A DNA stretch of 64,000 nt from an uncultured Collinsella sp. (GTDB lineage: Bacteria; Actinomycetota; Coriobacteriia; Coriobacteriales; Coriobacteriaceae): contig UQZU01000003.1 of assembly GCA_900545665.1 (NCBI GenBank), positions 47,353-111,352 on the forward strand, in the 5' to 3' direction. This document shows, piece after piece, positions 1 through 7,773 of this stretch. The position numbers were made by a program, and so were the translations under genes. The notes below the pieces were generated by a model that was not told the origin of the DNA, ran no database searches, and was given only the letters and a program-made list of their open reading frames with translations. Position 1 is the stretch's first letter. Each line of letters begins with the position of its first letter.

Positions 1-110
1 TCTCCGCTGTCACCCTTATGTGCGAGCTCATGGCTGACGCCTGCCTCGCTGGCTCCGGCAAGGAGCAGGTCTCCGAGGCCGAGATGGCCGCTGAGCCCAA
101 GGCCGAGTAA
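1..110 (+). CDS. rpsB: 30S ribosomal protein S2, C-terminal fragment
   Basis: The window opens inside this gene. The frame starting at base 3 reads 35 codons to TAA at 108-110 and ends in an Ala/Glu/Lys-rich tail (AEMAAEPKAE). The call rests on position: rpsB precedes tsf in almost all bacteria, and the visible segment (VTLMCELMADACLAG) fits the last helix of S2, which packs on the head of the small ribosomal subunit. Too little is present to check any functional residue. The gap to tsf is 45 bp with no terminator hairpin, so the two are probably co-transcribed. Confidence 0.8.
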   Translation, partial: SAVTLMCELMADACLAGSGKEQVSEAEMAAEPKAE

Positions 111-155
111 ATCAGTCTTAGTTAATTCTTTTTCATCTCTTTGAAAGGAACCACA

Positions 156-1025
156 ATGGCCCAGATTACCGCCGCTATGGTCAAGCAGCTCCGCGAGATG
201 ACCGACTCCCCGATGATGGAGTGCAAGAAGGCTCTCGTCGAGGCTGACGGCGACATGGACGCCGCTGTCGACGTTCTGCGTAAGAACGGCCTTGCCAAGG
301 CTGCCAAGAAGGCTGGCCGTGAGACCAACGAGGGCGCTGTCGCCGCGTTCGTCTCCGAGGATGGCAAGACCGGCGCTCTGCTCGAGCTCTCCTGCGAGAC
401 CGACTTCGTTGGCTCTAACGCCAAGTTCACCGGCTTTGCTTCCAAGGTCGCTGAGGTTGTCGCCACCACCGAGCCGGCCGATGTCGATGCTCTGCTCGAG
501 AAGCCGATGGGCGAGGAGACCGTTTCCTCCGAGCTCACCGAGATGATTCACATCATGGGCGAGAACATGAAGATCTCCCGCTTCGCTGCCCGCAAGGCTG
601 AGAACGGCGCGCTCGCTTCTTACATCCACATGGGTGGTAAGATCGGCGTCCTCGTCGAGTTTGCCTTCGAGAAGGCTGAGACCGCTCAGGCTGAATCCTT
701 CAAGACCTTCGCTCACGACGTTGCCCTTCAGGTTGCCGCCGTCGCCCCGATCTGCGCTACCCGCGATCAGGTTCCGGCCGAGACCGTCGAGCACGAGAAG
801 CAGATCTACATGGCTCAGGCTGCCGAGTCCGGTAAGCCCGAGGCTATCCAGGAGAAGATGGCTGTCGGCCGTCTGGAGAAGTTCTACAAGAAGTCCGTGC
901 TCACCGAGCAGGAGTTCATCAAGGACAGCTCCCTCACCATCAAGAAGTACGCTGAGCAGGTCTCCAAGGAGCTCGGCGACACCATTACCGTCGTTGCCTT
1001 TGACCGTCTGGTCCGTGGCGAGTAA
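156..1025 (+). CDS. tsf: Elongation factor Ts
   Basis: EF-Ts is the cytoplasmic nucleotide exchange factor that releases GDP from EF-Tu. The 289-residue product starts with a UBA-like N-terminal module containing the TDSPMMECKKAL signature (residues 16-27), which contacts EF-Tu. The core follows with the conserved CETDFVGSN segment, and two dimerisation-type subdomains reach the C-terminus. An in-frame TTG lies 15 bp upstream, but ATG 156 is preferred because AAAGGA (144-149) sits 6 bp in front of it. Length is normal for the long EF-Ts class. It follows rpsB and is closed by a strong terminator. Confidence 0.97.
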   Translation: MAQITAAMVKQLREMTDSPMMECKKALVEADGDMDAAVDVLRKNGLAKAAKKAGRETNEGAVAAFVSEDGKTGALLELSCETDFVGSNAKFTGFASKVAEVVATTEPADVDALLEKPMGEETVSSELTEMIHIMGENMKISRFAARKAENGALASYIHMGGKIGVLVEFAFEKAETAQAESFKTFAHDVALQVAAVAPICATRDQVPAETVEHEKQIYMAQAAESGKPEAIQEKMAVGRLEKFYKKSVLTEQEFIKDSSLTIKKYAEQVSKELGDTITVVAFDRLVRGE

Positions 1026-1048
1026 ATAAGCTCTTGTAGCTGGTAATG

Positions 1049-1083
1049 AGCAGGCTGTGGGTTTTACTCACAGCCTGCTTTTT
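1049..1083 (+). terminator. Rho-independent terminator after tsf
   Basis: A perfect 11-bp stem (AGCAGGCTGTG at 1049-1059 with CACAGCCTGCT at 1069-1079) and a 9-nt loop are followed by a T run. It separates rpsB-tsf from the pyrH operon. Confidence 0.93.
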
Positions 1084-1143
1084 CATGGCTCTTCTTAGAG
1101 CCTTTGATAGAATGTTGAGAGTTCAATCTAAAGGAGGATCGCT

Positions 1144-1866
1144 TTGTCCGACATCCGATATAAACGCGTGCTTCTTAAGCTTTCCGGCGAAGCGCTGATG
1201 GGCGACGGCCAATATGGCATCGACCCCAAGGTTACCGACCATCTTGCTAAGCAGGTCAAGGAGCTGCTCGCCGTTGGCCATGAGGTCGGCGTCGTTGTCG
1301 GCGGCGGCAATATTTTCCGCGGCATGGCAGGCGCTGCCGGTGGCATGGAGCGTGCTCAGGCCGACTACATGGGCATGCTGGCAACCGTTATGAACGCGCT
1401 CGCCCTGCAGGATGCCTTCGATCATAACGATGTTCCCTGCCGCGTGATGAGCGCTATCCAGATGAACGAGATCTGCGAGCCCTATATTCGCCGTCGCGCC
1501 ATCAACCACCTTTCCAAGGGCAACGTCGTTATTTTTGCCGCTGGTTCGGGCAATCCGTACTTTACGACCGACACCGCCGCGGCTCTTCGTGCGTGTGAGA
1601 TCGGCGCCGAGATTCTGATTAAAGCCACCAAGGTTGACGGCATCTACGATAAGGATCCCGTCAAGTGCGCTGATGCCGTCCGTTTTGACAAGATTACCTA
1701 TCACGAGGTTCTCGTCCGCGGTCTGCAGGTTATGGATTCCACGGCTACGGCACTGTGCCAGGACAACCGTATGCCGATTTTGGTCCTCAACATCGATGGC
1801 GAGGACACCGTCAAGCGCGCGCTTTCGGGTGAGCCCGTCGGCACGCTCGTCTATCAGGAGGATTAA
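1144..1866 (+). CDS. pyrH: UMP kinase
   Basis: Phosphorylates UMP to UDP with ATP in the cytoplasm. This is the hexameric bacterial amino-acid-kinase-fold enzyme, unrelated to eukaryotic UMP/CMP kinase. The 240-residue product has the N-terminal KLSGEALMG phosphate loop (about residues 12-20), GGGNIFRG (about 57-64), the nucleotide-binding KATKVDGIYDKDP segment in the second half, and a C-terminal GTLV. The start is TTG 1144, supported by a near-perfect AAAGGAGG at 1130-1137. It heads a long operon with frr 2 bp downstream, a standard pairing. Confidence 0.96.
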   Translation: MSDIRYKRVLLKLSGEALMGDGQYGIDPKVTDHLAKQVKELLAVGHEVGVVVGGGNIFRGMAGAAGGMERAQADYMGMLATVMNALALQDAFDHNDVPCRVMSAIQMNEICEPYIRRRAINHLSKGNVVIFAAGSGNPYFTTDTAAALRACEIGAEILIKATKVDGIYDKDPVKCADAVRFDKITYHEVLVRGLQVMDSTATALCQDNRMPILVLNIDGEDTVKRALSGEPVGTLVYQED

Positions 1867-1868
1867 GC

Positions 1869-2405
1869 ATGGCAGAGAACATCACCGCCCACATGGACAA
1901 GTCGCTCGAGTCCCTCAAGCATAACTTCTCCAAGGTTCGTACCGGCCGCGCCAATGCCAACATTCTGTCCGACATCACCGTCGATTATTACGGTGTTCCC
2001 ACGCCGGTCACGCAGGTTGCCGCCGTCAAGACCCCCGAGGCCCACATGCTGCTCATTGAGCCGTGGGACAAGGCACTCATCAACGCTATCGTCAAGGCCA
2101 TCGGCGCTTCCGATCTGGGTATTACCCCCAACTCCGATGGCACCGTCGTTCGTCTGCCGTTCCCGGCTCCCACCGAGGAGCGCCGTCGCGAGCTCGTCAA
2201 GGAGTGCCGCGAGTACGCCGAGCAGGCCAAGGTGTCTATCCGTAACATCCGTCGCGACTTCAACAACAAGCTCGAGCGCGATGAGGAGCTCACCGAGGAC
2301 GATGTCCGTCGCGAGCAGGCTAAGGTCCAGAAGCACACCGATGAGTATGTCGCCAAGGTCGAGGAGCTTCTGAAGGAAAAAGAAGCCGAGGTCATGGAGA
2401 TCTAA
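1869..2405 (+). CDS. frr: Ribosome recycling factor
   Basis: With EF-G, splits post-termination ribosomes. The 178-residue length is close to the usual 185. The sequence has the expected three-helix-bundle character: an N-terminal helix (HMDKSLESLKHNFSKVRTGRAN), the central domain II region around YYGVPTPVTQVA, and a long charged C-terminal helix pair (RRDFNNKLERDEELTEDDVRR). RTGRA is the classic RRF signature near residue 25. The ATG sits 2 bp after the pyrH stop, with GGAGG inside the end of pyrH. Confidence 0.96.
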   Translation: MAENITAHMDKSLESLKHNFSKVRTGRANANILSDITVDYYGVPTPVTQVAAVKTPEAHMLLIEPWDKALINAIVKAIGASDLGITPNSDGTVVRLPFPAPTEERRRELVKECREYAEQAKVSIRNIRRDFNNKLERDEELTEDDVRREQAKVQKHTDEYVAKVEELLKEKEAEVMEI

Positions 2406-2406
2406 G

Positions 2407-3201
2407 GTGCAATACGACGAGCATAAACTGGTCGAGTACTTTGCCGACGCCCCTGCGGGCGTCGGTTTTTCCGACCTTGACCTCAATAACATTCCGCACC
2501 ATATCTCGTGCATCATGGACGGCAACGGTCGTTGGGCCACGTCGCGCGGTCTTGCACGCACTGAGGGCCACAAGGCGGGTATCGTCTCGCTGCGCGAGAT
2601 CATTACCGCCTGCGTGCGCCTGGGCGTCGACGTGCTTTCGGCCTATGCGTTTTCTACCGAAAACTGGAACCGCCCGCAGCATGAGGTCAACGTCTTGATG
2701 CACCTGTTTGCCAAGACGTTCATCGACGAGTTGCCGCTTCTGAAGCGCGAAAACGTGCGCGTTGTCTTTTTGGGTGATATTTCCGCGCTGCCCAAGAAGA
2801 CCCGCGACGTTTTTGAACGCGGTCTTGCCGAGTGCGCCGATCACACCGGTATGACGCTGGCGCTTGCCGTCAACTACGGCGCGCGTGCCGAGATTACTCG
2901 CGCTGTCCGTCAGATCGCACTCGACGTTGCCGCCGGTAAGATCGACCCTGCCGCAATTGATGACGACATGGTGGCTTCTCACCTCTATACCGCCGGTCTT
3001 CCCGATCCTGAGCTTGTGATTCGCACCTCTGGTGAGCTGCGCCTTTCGAACTATCTGCTGTGGCAGGTGGCTTATTCCGAGTTCTACGTCACCGATACCT
3101 ATTGGCCCGACTTTGATCGTTGGGGCCTTGTCGACGCCATTTTGGCCTATCAGGGCCGTGACCGTAGGTTTGGTGGACTGAGCAAGACCGAGGAGGCTTA
3201 A
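2407..3201 (+). CDS. uppS: Isoprenyl transferase (undecaprenyl diphosphate synthase)
   Basis: cis-Prenyltransferase that extends farnesyl diphosphate with isopentenyl diphosphate to the C55 lipid carrier for peptidoglycan. The 264-residue product carries MDGNGRWA (about residues 37-44, Asp binds Mg-diphosphate), the FSTENWNRP segment and the C-terminal IRTSGELRLSNYLLWQ(V)AYSE signature. It starts with GTG, one base after the frr stop. Its neighbours dxr and ispG make the isoprenoid precursors it uses, and cdsA works on the same membrane, so the operon is functionally coherent. The N-terminus is about 20 residues longer than the E. coli enzyme. Confidence 0.95.
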   Translation: MQYDEHKLVEYFADAPAGVGFSDLDLNNIPHHISCIMDGNGRWATSRGLARTEGHKAGIVSLREIITACVRLGVDVLSAYAFSTENWNRPQHEVNVLMHLFAKTFIDELPLLKRENVRVVFLGDISALPKKTRDVFERGLAECADHTGMTLALAVNYGARAEITRAVRQIALDVAAGKIDPAAIDDDMVASHLYTAGLPDPELVIRTSGELRLSNYLLWQVAYSEFYVTDTYWPDFDRWGLVDAILAYQGRDRRFGGLSKTEEA

Positions 3202-3203
3202 TC

Positions 3204-4103
3204 GTGTCCGATCGTCCCAAGGCATCTTCTCCCAAGACGCCTGCGCGCAAAGCTGCCACTGCGGGGGCGCCTGCAGCGAAGAGCGGCACCGGTTCGTGGC
3301 TGGCGGGCTTTATTACCCGTGCCGCTGCCGGTATCGTCTACGCCGTTGTCTTTATCCTGTGCTTGGTTTTGGGTATTGTGCCCACGGCCATCTTTGTTTC
3401 TGTCATGAGCGGTCTGTGCTGCTATGAGTTTTTCCGTATGACAAGGCTCGATGGCAAGATGGCTAACGAGCGCATGGGTATCGCTGCCGCCGTACTCTTT
3501 CCGCTGTCGGCGTTGGGCGATTCGATGCTGCTGAATGCCCTGCTTTTTGCCCTGATGCTCGCTGTGGGCATTTGGTATGTCTGGTCGCCGCGTACCCGCA
3601 TCTCTGATGTGGCCGTGACGCTCATGGGTCCCATCTACACTGGCTTTATGCTGTCGGCTATCGTGCTGCTGCGCGATGCCGTGCCCGGTTTTGCCGGCGC
3701 CCTGCTTTCAGTGGGCGTTTGCGCGTCCCTTTGGGTCTCCGATTCGTTTGCCTACATTGTGGGCAGCCGTATCGGCAAGCACAAGATGGTTCCCAAGATC
3801 TCTCCCAAAAAGAGCTGGGAGGGGTTTGTCGGCGGCATCCTGGGCTCGGTTTTGATTTGGCTCATTCTGTGGGCGACGCACTTCTACAAGCTCAGCCTGC
3901 CCTATGCGCTGCTGTGCGGCGTGGTCGTGTCCATTTTGGGCGTTATCGGCGACCTTATCGAGTCGCGCATCAAGCGTGGCGTGGGCGTCAAGGATTCCGG
4001 CAACCTTATCCCGGGCCATGGCGGCATGCTCGACCGTAGCGACTCGCTTATCTTTGGCTGCATTACCGCTCAGCTGCTTTTGATGATCGGAGGCGTGCTG
4101 TAA
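3204..4103 (+). CDS. cdsA: Phosphatidate cytidylyltransferase
   Basis: Integral membrane enzyme making CDP-diacylglycerol from phosphatidic acid and CTP, the entry point to phospholipids and the substrate of PgsA at 50684. The 299-residue protein has a basic Pro/Ala/Lys-rich N-terminus of about 35 residues, multiple hydrophobic helices, and the complete family signature near the C-terminus: SRIKRGVGVKD followed by GHGGMLDRSD. The start is GTG 3204. The stop overlaps the dxr ATG by one base (TAATG), implying translational coupling. Confidence 0.96.
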   Translation: MSDRPKASSPKTPARKAATAGAPAAKSGTGSWLAGFITRAAAGIVYAVVFILCLVLGIVPTAIFVSVMSGLCCYEFFRMTRLDGKMANERMGIAAAVLFPLSALGDSMLLNALLFALMLAVGIWYVWSPRTRISDVAVTLMGPIYTGFMLSAIVLLRDAVPGFAGALLSVGVCASLWVSDSFAYIVGSRIGKHKMVPKISPKKSWEGFVGGILGSVLIWLILWATHFYKLSLPYALLCGVVVSILGVIGDLIESRIKRGVGVKDSGNLIPGHGGMLDRSDSLIFGCITAQLLLMIGGVL

Positions 4104-5290
4104 TGTCATTCCAGACGACGTATGGCCCCGATGGACGCCTTCGCGTTGCCATTCTGGGCTGCACGGGCTCTATCGGCACCCAGGCGCTCGATGTGTGCCG
4201 CCAGCATGCCGATCGCCTGCAGGTGACGGCGCTGTCCGTTAACTCCAGTACCTCCGAGCTCGTTGCCGCTGCCCGCGAGTTCTCGGTTCCGGCGGTTGCC
4301 GTGGCCGATGTCGCTCATGGCGATGACGCCGTGCTGCAGGAGTTGCCCGAGGGAACGAAGCTCGGCGTTGGCGCGCAGGCGGTTTGCGAGCTCGCGCGTC
4401 GCGACGATATCGACTGCGTGCTCGTCGCTATTGTGGGCGCCGCCGGTCTCGAGGTGAGCCATGCGGCCTTGACCTCGAATAAGCGTCTTGCCCTTGCCAA
4501 CAAGGAGTCCCTCGTCGTCGGCGGCGACTTGCTTATGCCGTTGGCGCAACCGGGCCAGCTTATTCCAGTCGACTCTGAGCACTCCGCCATCTACCAGTGC
4601 TATCTGGGGGAGAACCCACGCGAGGCTCATTGTATTTGGCTCACCTGCTCGGGCGGTCCGTTCTTTGGCCGCACCCGCGACGAGCTCGACCGCGTGACGC
4701 GTGCCGATGCCCTCGCACATCCCACGTGGGCCATGGGTGCCAAGATCACCATCGACTCCGCCACCCTCATGAACAAGGGCCTGGAACGCATTGAGGCCAT
4801 GCATCTGTTTAACTGCGACCTCGATTTCATTAACGTGGTCGTGCAGCGTCAGTCCAAGATTCACTCTATGGTCGAGTTCGCCGACGGCTCCGTGATGGCG
4901 CATCTCGGTGCTTCCGACATGCGTATTCCCATCCAGTTCGCGTTCTCGTATCCCGAGCGTTGGGATACCCCGGCGCCTCGTATCGATTTCCGCGAGCTGG
5001 GGCAGCTCACGTTTGATGCTGCCGACATGGATACCTTCCGCTGTCTGGCACTGGCCGAACGTGCCGGCAAGACGGGTGGCACCATGCCGTGCGTGCTCAA
5101 TGCCGCCAACGAGGTCGCCGTCGATGCCTTCCTGAACGATGGCTGCAGCTTTACCGATATCGATCGCATTGTGGAATCCTGCATGGATTCCCACGATATG
5201 CAGGCGGTCGATTCGTTTGAGCAGCTTCGCGACATCGATGCATGGGCGCGTGAAAAGGCTGCGCAGGTGCTCGCCGCAACCCGTTCCTAA
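4103..5290 (+). CDS. dxr: 1-deoxy-D-xylulose 5-phosphate reductoisomerase
   Basis: Second enzyme of the non-mevalonate (MEP) pathway, converting DXP to MEP with NADPH. The 395-residue product shows the dinucleotide-binding GCTGSIGTQALDVC near residue 18, ANKESLVVGG, the metal/substrate segment VDSEHSAIYQ, and SATLMNKGLERIEA in the catalytic domain, plus the normal C-terminal helical domain. It is translationally coupled to cdsA. ispG, a later MEP step, lies two genes downstream. Confidence 0.96.
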   Translation: MSFQTTYGPDGRLRVAILGCTGSIGTQALDVCRQHADRLQVTALSVNSSTSELVAAAREFSVPAVAVADVAHGDDAVLQELPEGTKLGVGAQAVCELARRDDIDCVLVAIVGAAGLEVSHAALTSNKRLALANKESLVVGGDLLMPLAQPGQLIPVDSEHSAIYQCYLGENPREAHCIWLTCSGGPFFGRTRDELDRVTRADALAHPTWAMGAKITIDSATLMNKGLERIEAMHLFNCDLDFINVVVQRQSKIHSMVEFADGSVMAHLGASDMRIPIQFAFSYPERWDTPAPRIDFRELGQLTFDAADMDTFRCLALAERAGKTGGTMPCVLNAANEVAVDAFLNDGCSFTDIDRIVESCMDSHDMQAVDSFEQLRDIDAWAREKAAQVLAATRS

Positions 5291-5315
5291 CCCATAAGGA
5301 TTGCTTTTTCGTTTT

Positions 5316-6677
5316 ATGGATACTGTTCTGAGCGTTCTCTCATCGGTCTTTTGGGGCCTGCTGATGCTTTCCGTCCTTGTGTTTTTGCACGAGGGCGGCC
5401 ACTTTTTGGCGGCGCGTGCCTGCGGCGTCCGCGTGACCGAGTTCTTTTTGGGCCTGCCGTGTCGCTTTGACATCCATTACACGTCACGTCGCATTGGAAC
5501 CAAGTTTGGCGTGACCCCGCTGCTGCTGGGTGGCTACGCTGCCATCTGCGGTATGGATCCGACCGACGTCTCGTGCGCCGATCGCGTGCTCGCGGCTATC
5601 TATCGTCATGGTCGCGTGACCGTGGCCGACCTTGCCGCCGAGCTCGAGCTATCCGAGGAGGTTGTGCTCGAGGCATGCGCCTTGCTCTTGGGTTGGGGCT
5701 CTATCGCGCCTTGGTATGAGGAAGGGGAGAAGCCCTCGCCGAGCTACTATCCCGCCAAGTATCAGACGCTGCCACGAGATGCGGCGGGTTACACCACCTT
5801 TGACGGCCGCCGTTTCGATCGAGAGCATGCGACTACCGAGGGCGATGTGTGGGAGCTGCCGTGCGGCGAAGCCGAGTTCCTTGCGCAAGAGCGTTCGCAT
5901 ACCTATCTGGGCCAGGGTTTTCTCAAGCGCGCCTTTATGCTGCTCGCGGGCATTCTCGTCAATATCCTGACGGGCTTTTTGCTGCTTATGAGCATCTACT
6001 CTATTGCGGGTGTCACCGTGCCGATGGATACCAACGTGATCGGTCAGGTTGACGAGAGGTCTATTGCCGCCAAGGCGGGTATCGAGGGCGGCGACGCGAT
6101 CCTTTCGGTTGACGGAGTATCGTGCTCTACCTGGATGGACGTTTACGATGCCATCGGCAAGGCCGCCGGTAAGGACGATATCGCCATCGAGTACGAGCGC
6201 GACGGCAAGCAGCATTCGACCTCGGTTGCGCTCAAAGAGGACGAGCGCCTAGGTGTGTATGCCTCTACGCAGGTGGTCCGTTTAGACCCCATCACGTCGG
6301 CTCGGCTTTCGTTCTCCTATGTCGTGCAGACAGCGGAGGGCGTGATGCGCCTGCTCCAGCCGCAGCATACGATGGAGATTCTCGATCAGTCTTCTTCGAT
6401 CGTGGGCATTAGCGTTATGTCCTCACAGGCTGCTGCTGCCGGCCCTGCCACGTTCCTTTCGTTTGCCGCCCTCATTTCGTTCTCGCTTGGCTTTATGAAC
6501 CTGCTGCCCATCCCACCACTCGATGGCGGCAAGCTGGTCATCGAGATCATTCAAAAGATTGCTGGCCGCGAGCTTCCGCTCAAGGTCCAGACGATTGTGA
6601 GCTATGTGGGCATCGCGCTCTTTGCGCTGCTGTTTGTCTATATGCTTCGTTCCGACGTCCTTCGATTTATCCTGTAG
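5316..6677 (+). CDS. rseP: RseP-family site-2 zinc metalloprotease with an internal winged-helix-like insertion
   Basis: Membrane-embedded M50 protease that cleaves substrates within the lipid bilayer. Helix 1 carries the zinc motif HEGGH (H25, E26, H29). A PDZ domain follows the second hydrophobic segment (VDERSIAAKAGIEGGDAILSV). The C-terminal LPIPPLDGGKL supplies the third metal ligand motif. Odd feature: after GGYAAICGM (about residue 79) there are about 110 extra residues before the usual GQGFLKRAFMLLAGILVN. The first part (VLAAIYRHGRVTVADLAAEL) reads like a winged helix. The start is uncertain: ATG 5316 is 15 bp after AAGGA, while an in-frame TTG at 5301 abuts it. Confidence 0.9.
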   Translation: MDTVLSVLSSVFWGLLMLSVLVFLHEGGHFLAARACGVRVTEFFLGLPCRFDIHYTSRRIGTKFGVTPLLLGGYAAICGMDPTDVSCADRVLAAIYRHGRVTVADLAAELELSEEVVLEACALLLGWGSIAPWYEEGEKPSPSYYPAKYQTLPRDAAGYTTFDGRRFDREHATTEGDVWELPCGEAEFLAQERSHTYLGQGFLKRAFMLLAGILVNILTGFLLLMSIYSIAGVTVPMDTNVIGQVDERSIAAKAGIEGGDAILSVDGVSCSTWMDVYDAIGKAAGKDDIAIEYERDGKQHSTSVALKEDERLGVYASTQVVRLDPITSARLSFSYVVQTAEGVMRLLQPQHTMEILDQSSSIVGISVMSSQAAAAGPATFLSFAALISFSLGFMNLLPIPPLDGGKLVIEIIQKIAGRELPLKVQTIVSYVGIALFALLFVYMLRSDVLRFIL

Positions 6678-6690
6678 GGGAGTGTTTGGA

Positions 6691-7773
6691 TTGTCTTTAT
6701 CCCATCCTTTGCCTCGCGAGTTGACGCGCCCCGTGCATGTGGGCGGTGTGCAGATCGGTGGCGGCGCGCCGGTGGTGGTCCAATCCATGACCTGCACCGA
6801 TACCGCTGACGCCCAGGCAACGCTTGCGCAAGTGTGCGCGTTGGCGCAGGCTGGCTGCGATATCGTGCGTGTGAGCGTGCCCACCGAGGCCGCGCTTGAG
6901 GGTTTCCGCATCATCTGTGCCGAGTCTCCGGTGCCGATCGTCGCCGATATTCACTTTAACCATAAGCTCGCCATCGGCGCCGTCGAGGCTGGTGCCGCCA
7001 AGCTTCGCATCAATCCCGGCAATATCGGCGATTGGGCTAAGGTCGACGCGGTGATTGATGCTGCGGGTGCTGCGGGCTGTGCGATTCGTATCGGCGTCAA
7101 TGCCGGTTCGCTTGAGCAGGATATCGCCGAGCGCGATGACCTCACGCAGCCCGAAAAGCTCGTGATGTCGAGCGAGCGCTTTGTGCGGCACTTTGAGGAT
7201 CGTGGGTTTACCAACATAGTGCTTTCCGCCAAGGCCCATAGCGTACAGACGACGCTCGATACCTATCGAGCCCTGTCGCGTGAGATTCCCCACGTTCCGC
7301 TTCACCTGGGCGTGACGGAGGCGGGGACCAAGCTCCAGGGCACCATCAAGAGCTCTGTAGGCTTGGGTATCTTGCTTTCCGAAGGCATTGGCGACACCAT
7401 GCGTGTGTCGCTCACAGCCAATCCGGTTGAGGAGCCGCCGGTTGCCTGGGGTATTCTGCAGTCGTTGGGCCTGCGTCGCCGTGGCCCCGAGATTGTCTCG
7501 TGCCCCACATGCGCCCGCTGCCAGGTTAACCTTATTCCCATTGCCGAGGAGGTTACCGAGCGGCTTAAGAACTACTCCGCGCCGCTTTCGATCGCTGTGA
7601 TGGGATGTGCCGTTAATGGCCCCGGCGAGGCTTCTGATGCCGATCTGGGCGTTGCTTGCGGACGTGGTCAGGCCTTGCTCTTTTCGCATGGCCAGATCAT
7701 TGGTAAAGTAGCTGAGGACCAAATTGTCGACGCGCTTATGGCCGAGGTCGACAAGCTTATTGAGGAGAAATAA
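6691..7773 (+). CDS. ispG: (E)-4-hydroxy-3-methylbut-2-enyl-diphosphate synthase
   Basis: 4Fe-4S enzyme of the MEP pathway, converting MEcPP to HMBPP. The N-terminal TIM barrel is recognisable from VQSMTCTDTADAQAT and ADIHFNHKLA. The C-terminal domain has the cluster cysteines CPTCARC and the later GCAVNGPGEA segment. Length is 360 residues from TTG 6691, supported by GGGGAG at 6677-6682; GTG 6682 is a possible alternative. It starts 14 bp after rseP, and proS begins immediately after its stop. Confidence 0.93.
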   Translation: MSLSHPLPRELTRPVHVGGVQIGGGAPVVVQSMTCTDTADAQATLAQVCALAQAGCDIVRVSVPTEAALEGFRIICAESPVPIVADIHFNHKLAIGAVEAGAAKLRINPGNIGDWAKVDAVIDAAGAAGCAIRIGVNAGSLEQDIAERDDLTQPEKLVMSSERFVRHFEDRGFTNIVLSAKAHSVQTTLDTYRALSREIPHVPLHLGVTEAGTKLQGTIKSSVGLGILLSEGIGDTMRVSLTANPVEEPPVAWGILQSLGLRRRGPEIVSCPTCARCQVNLIPIAEEVTERLKNYSAPLSIAVMGCAVNGPGEASDADLGVACGRGQALLFSHGQIIGKVAEDQIVDALMAEVDKLIEEK

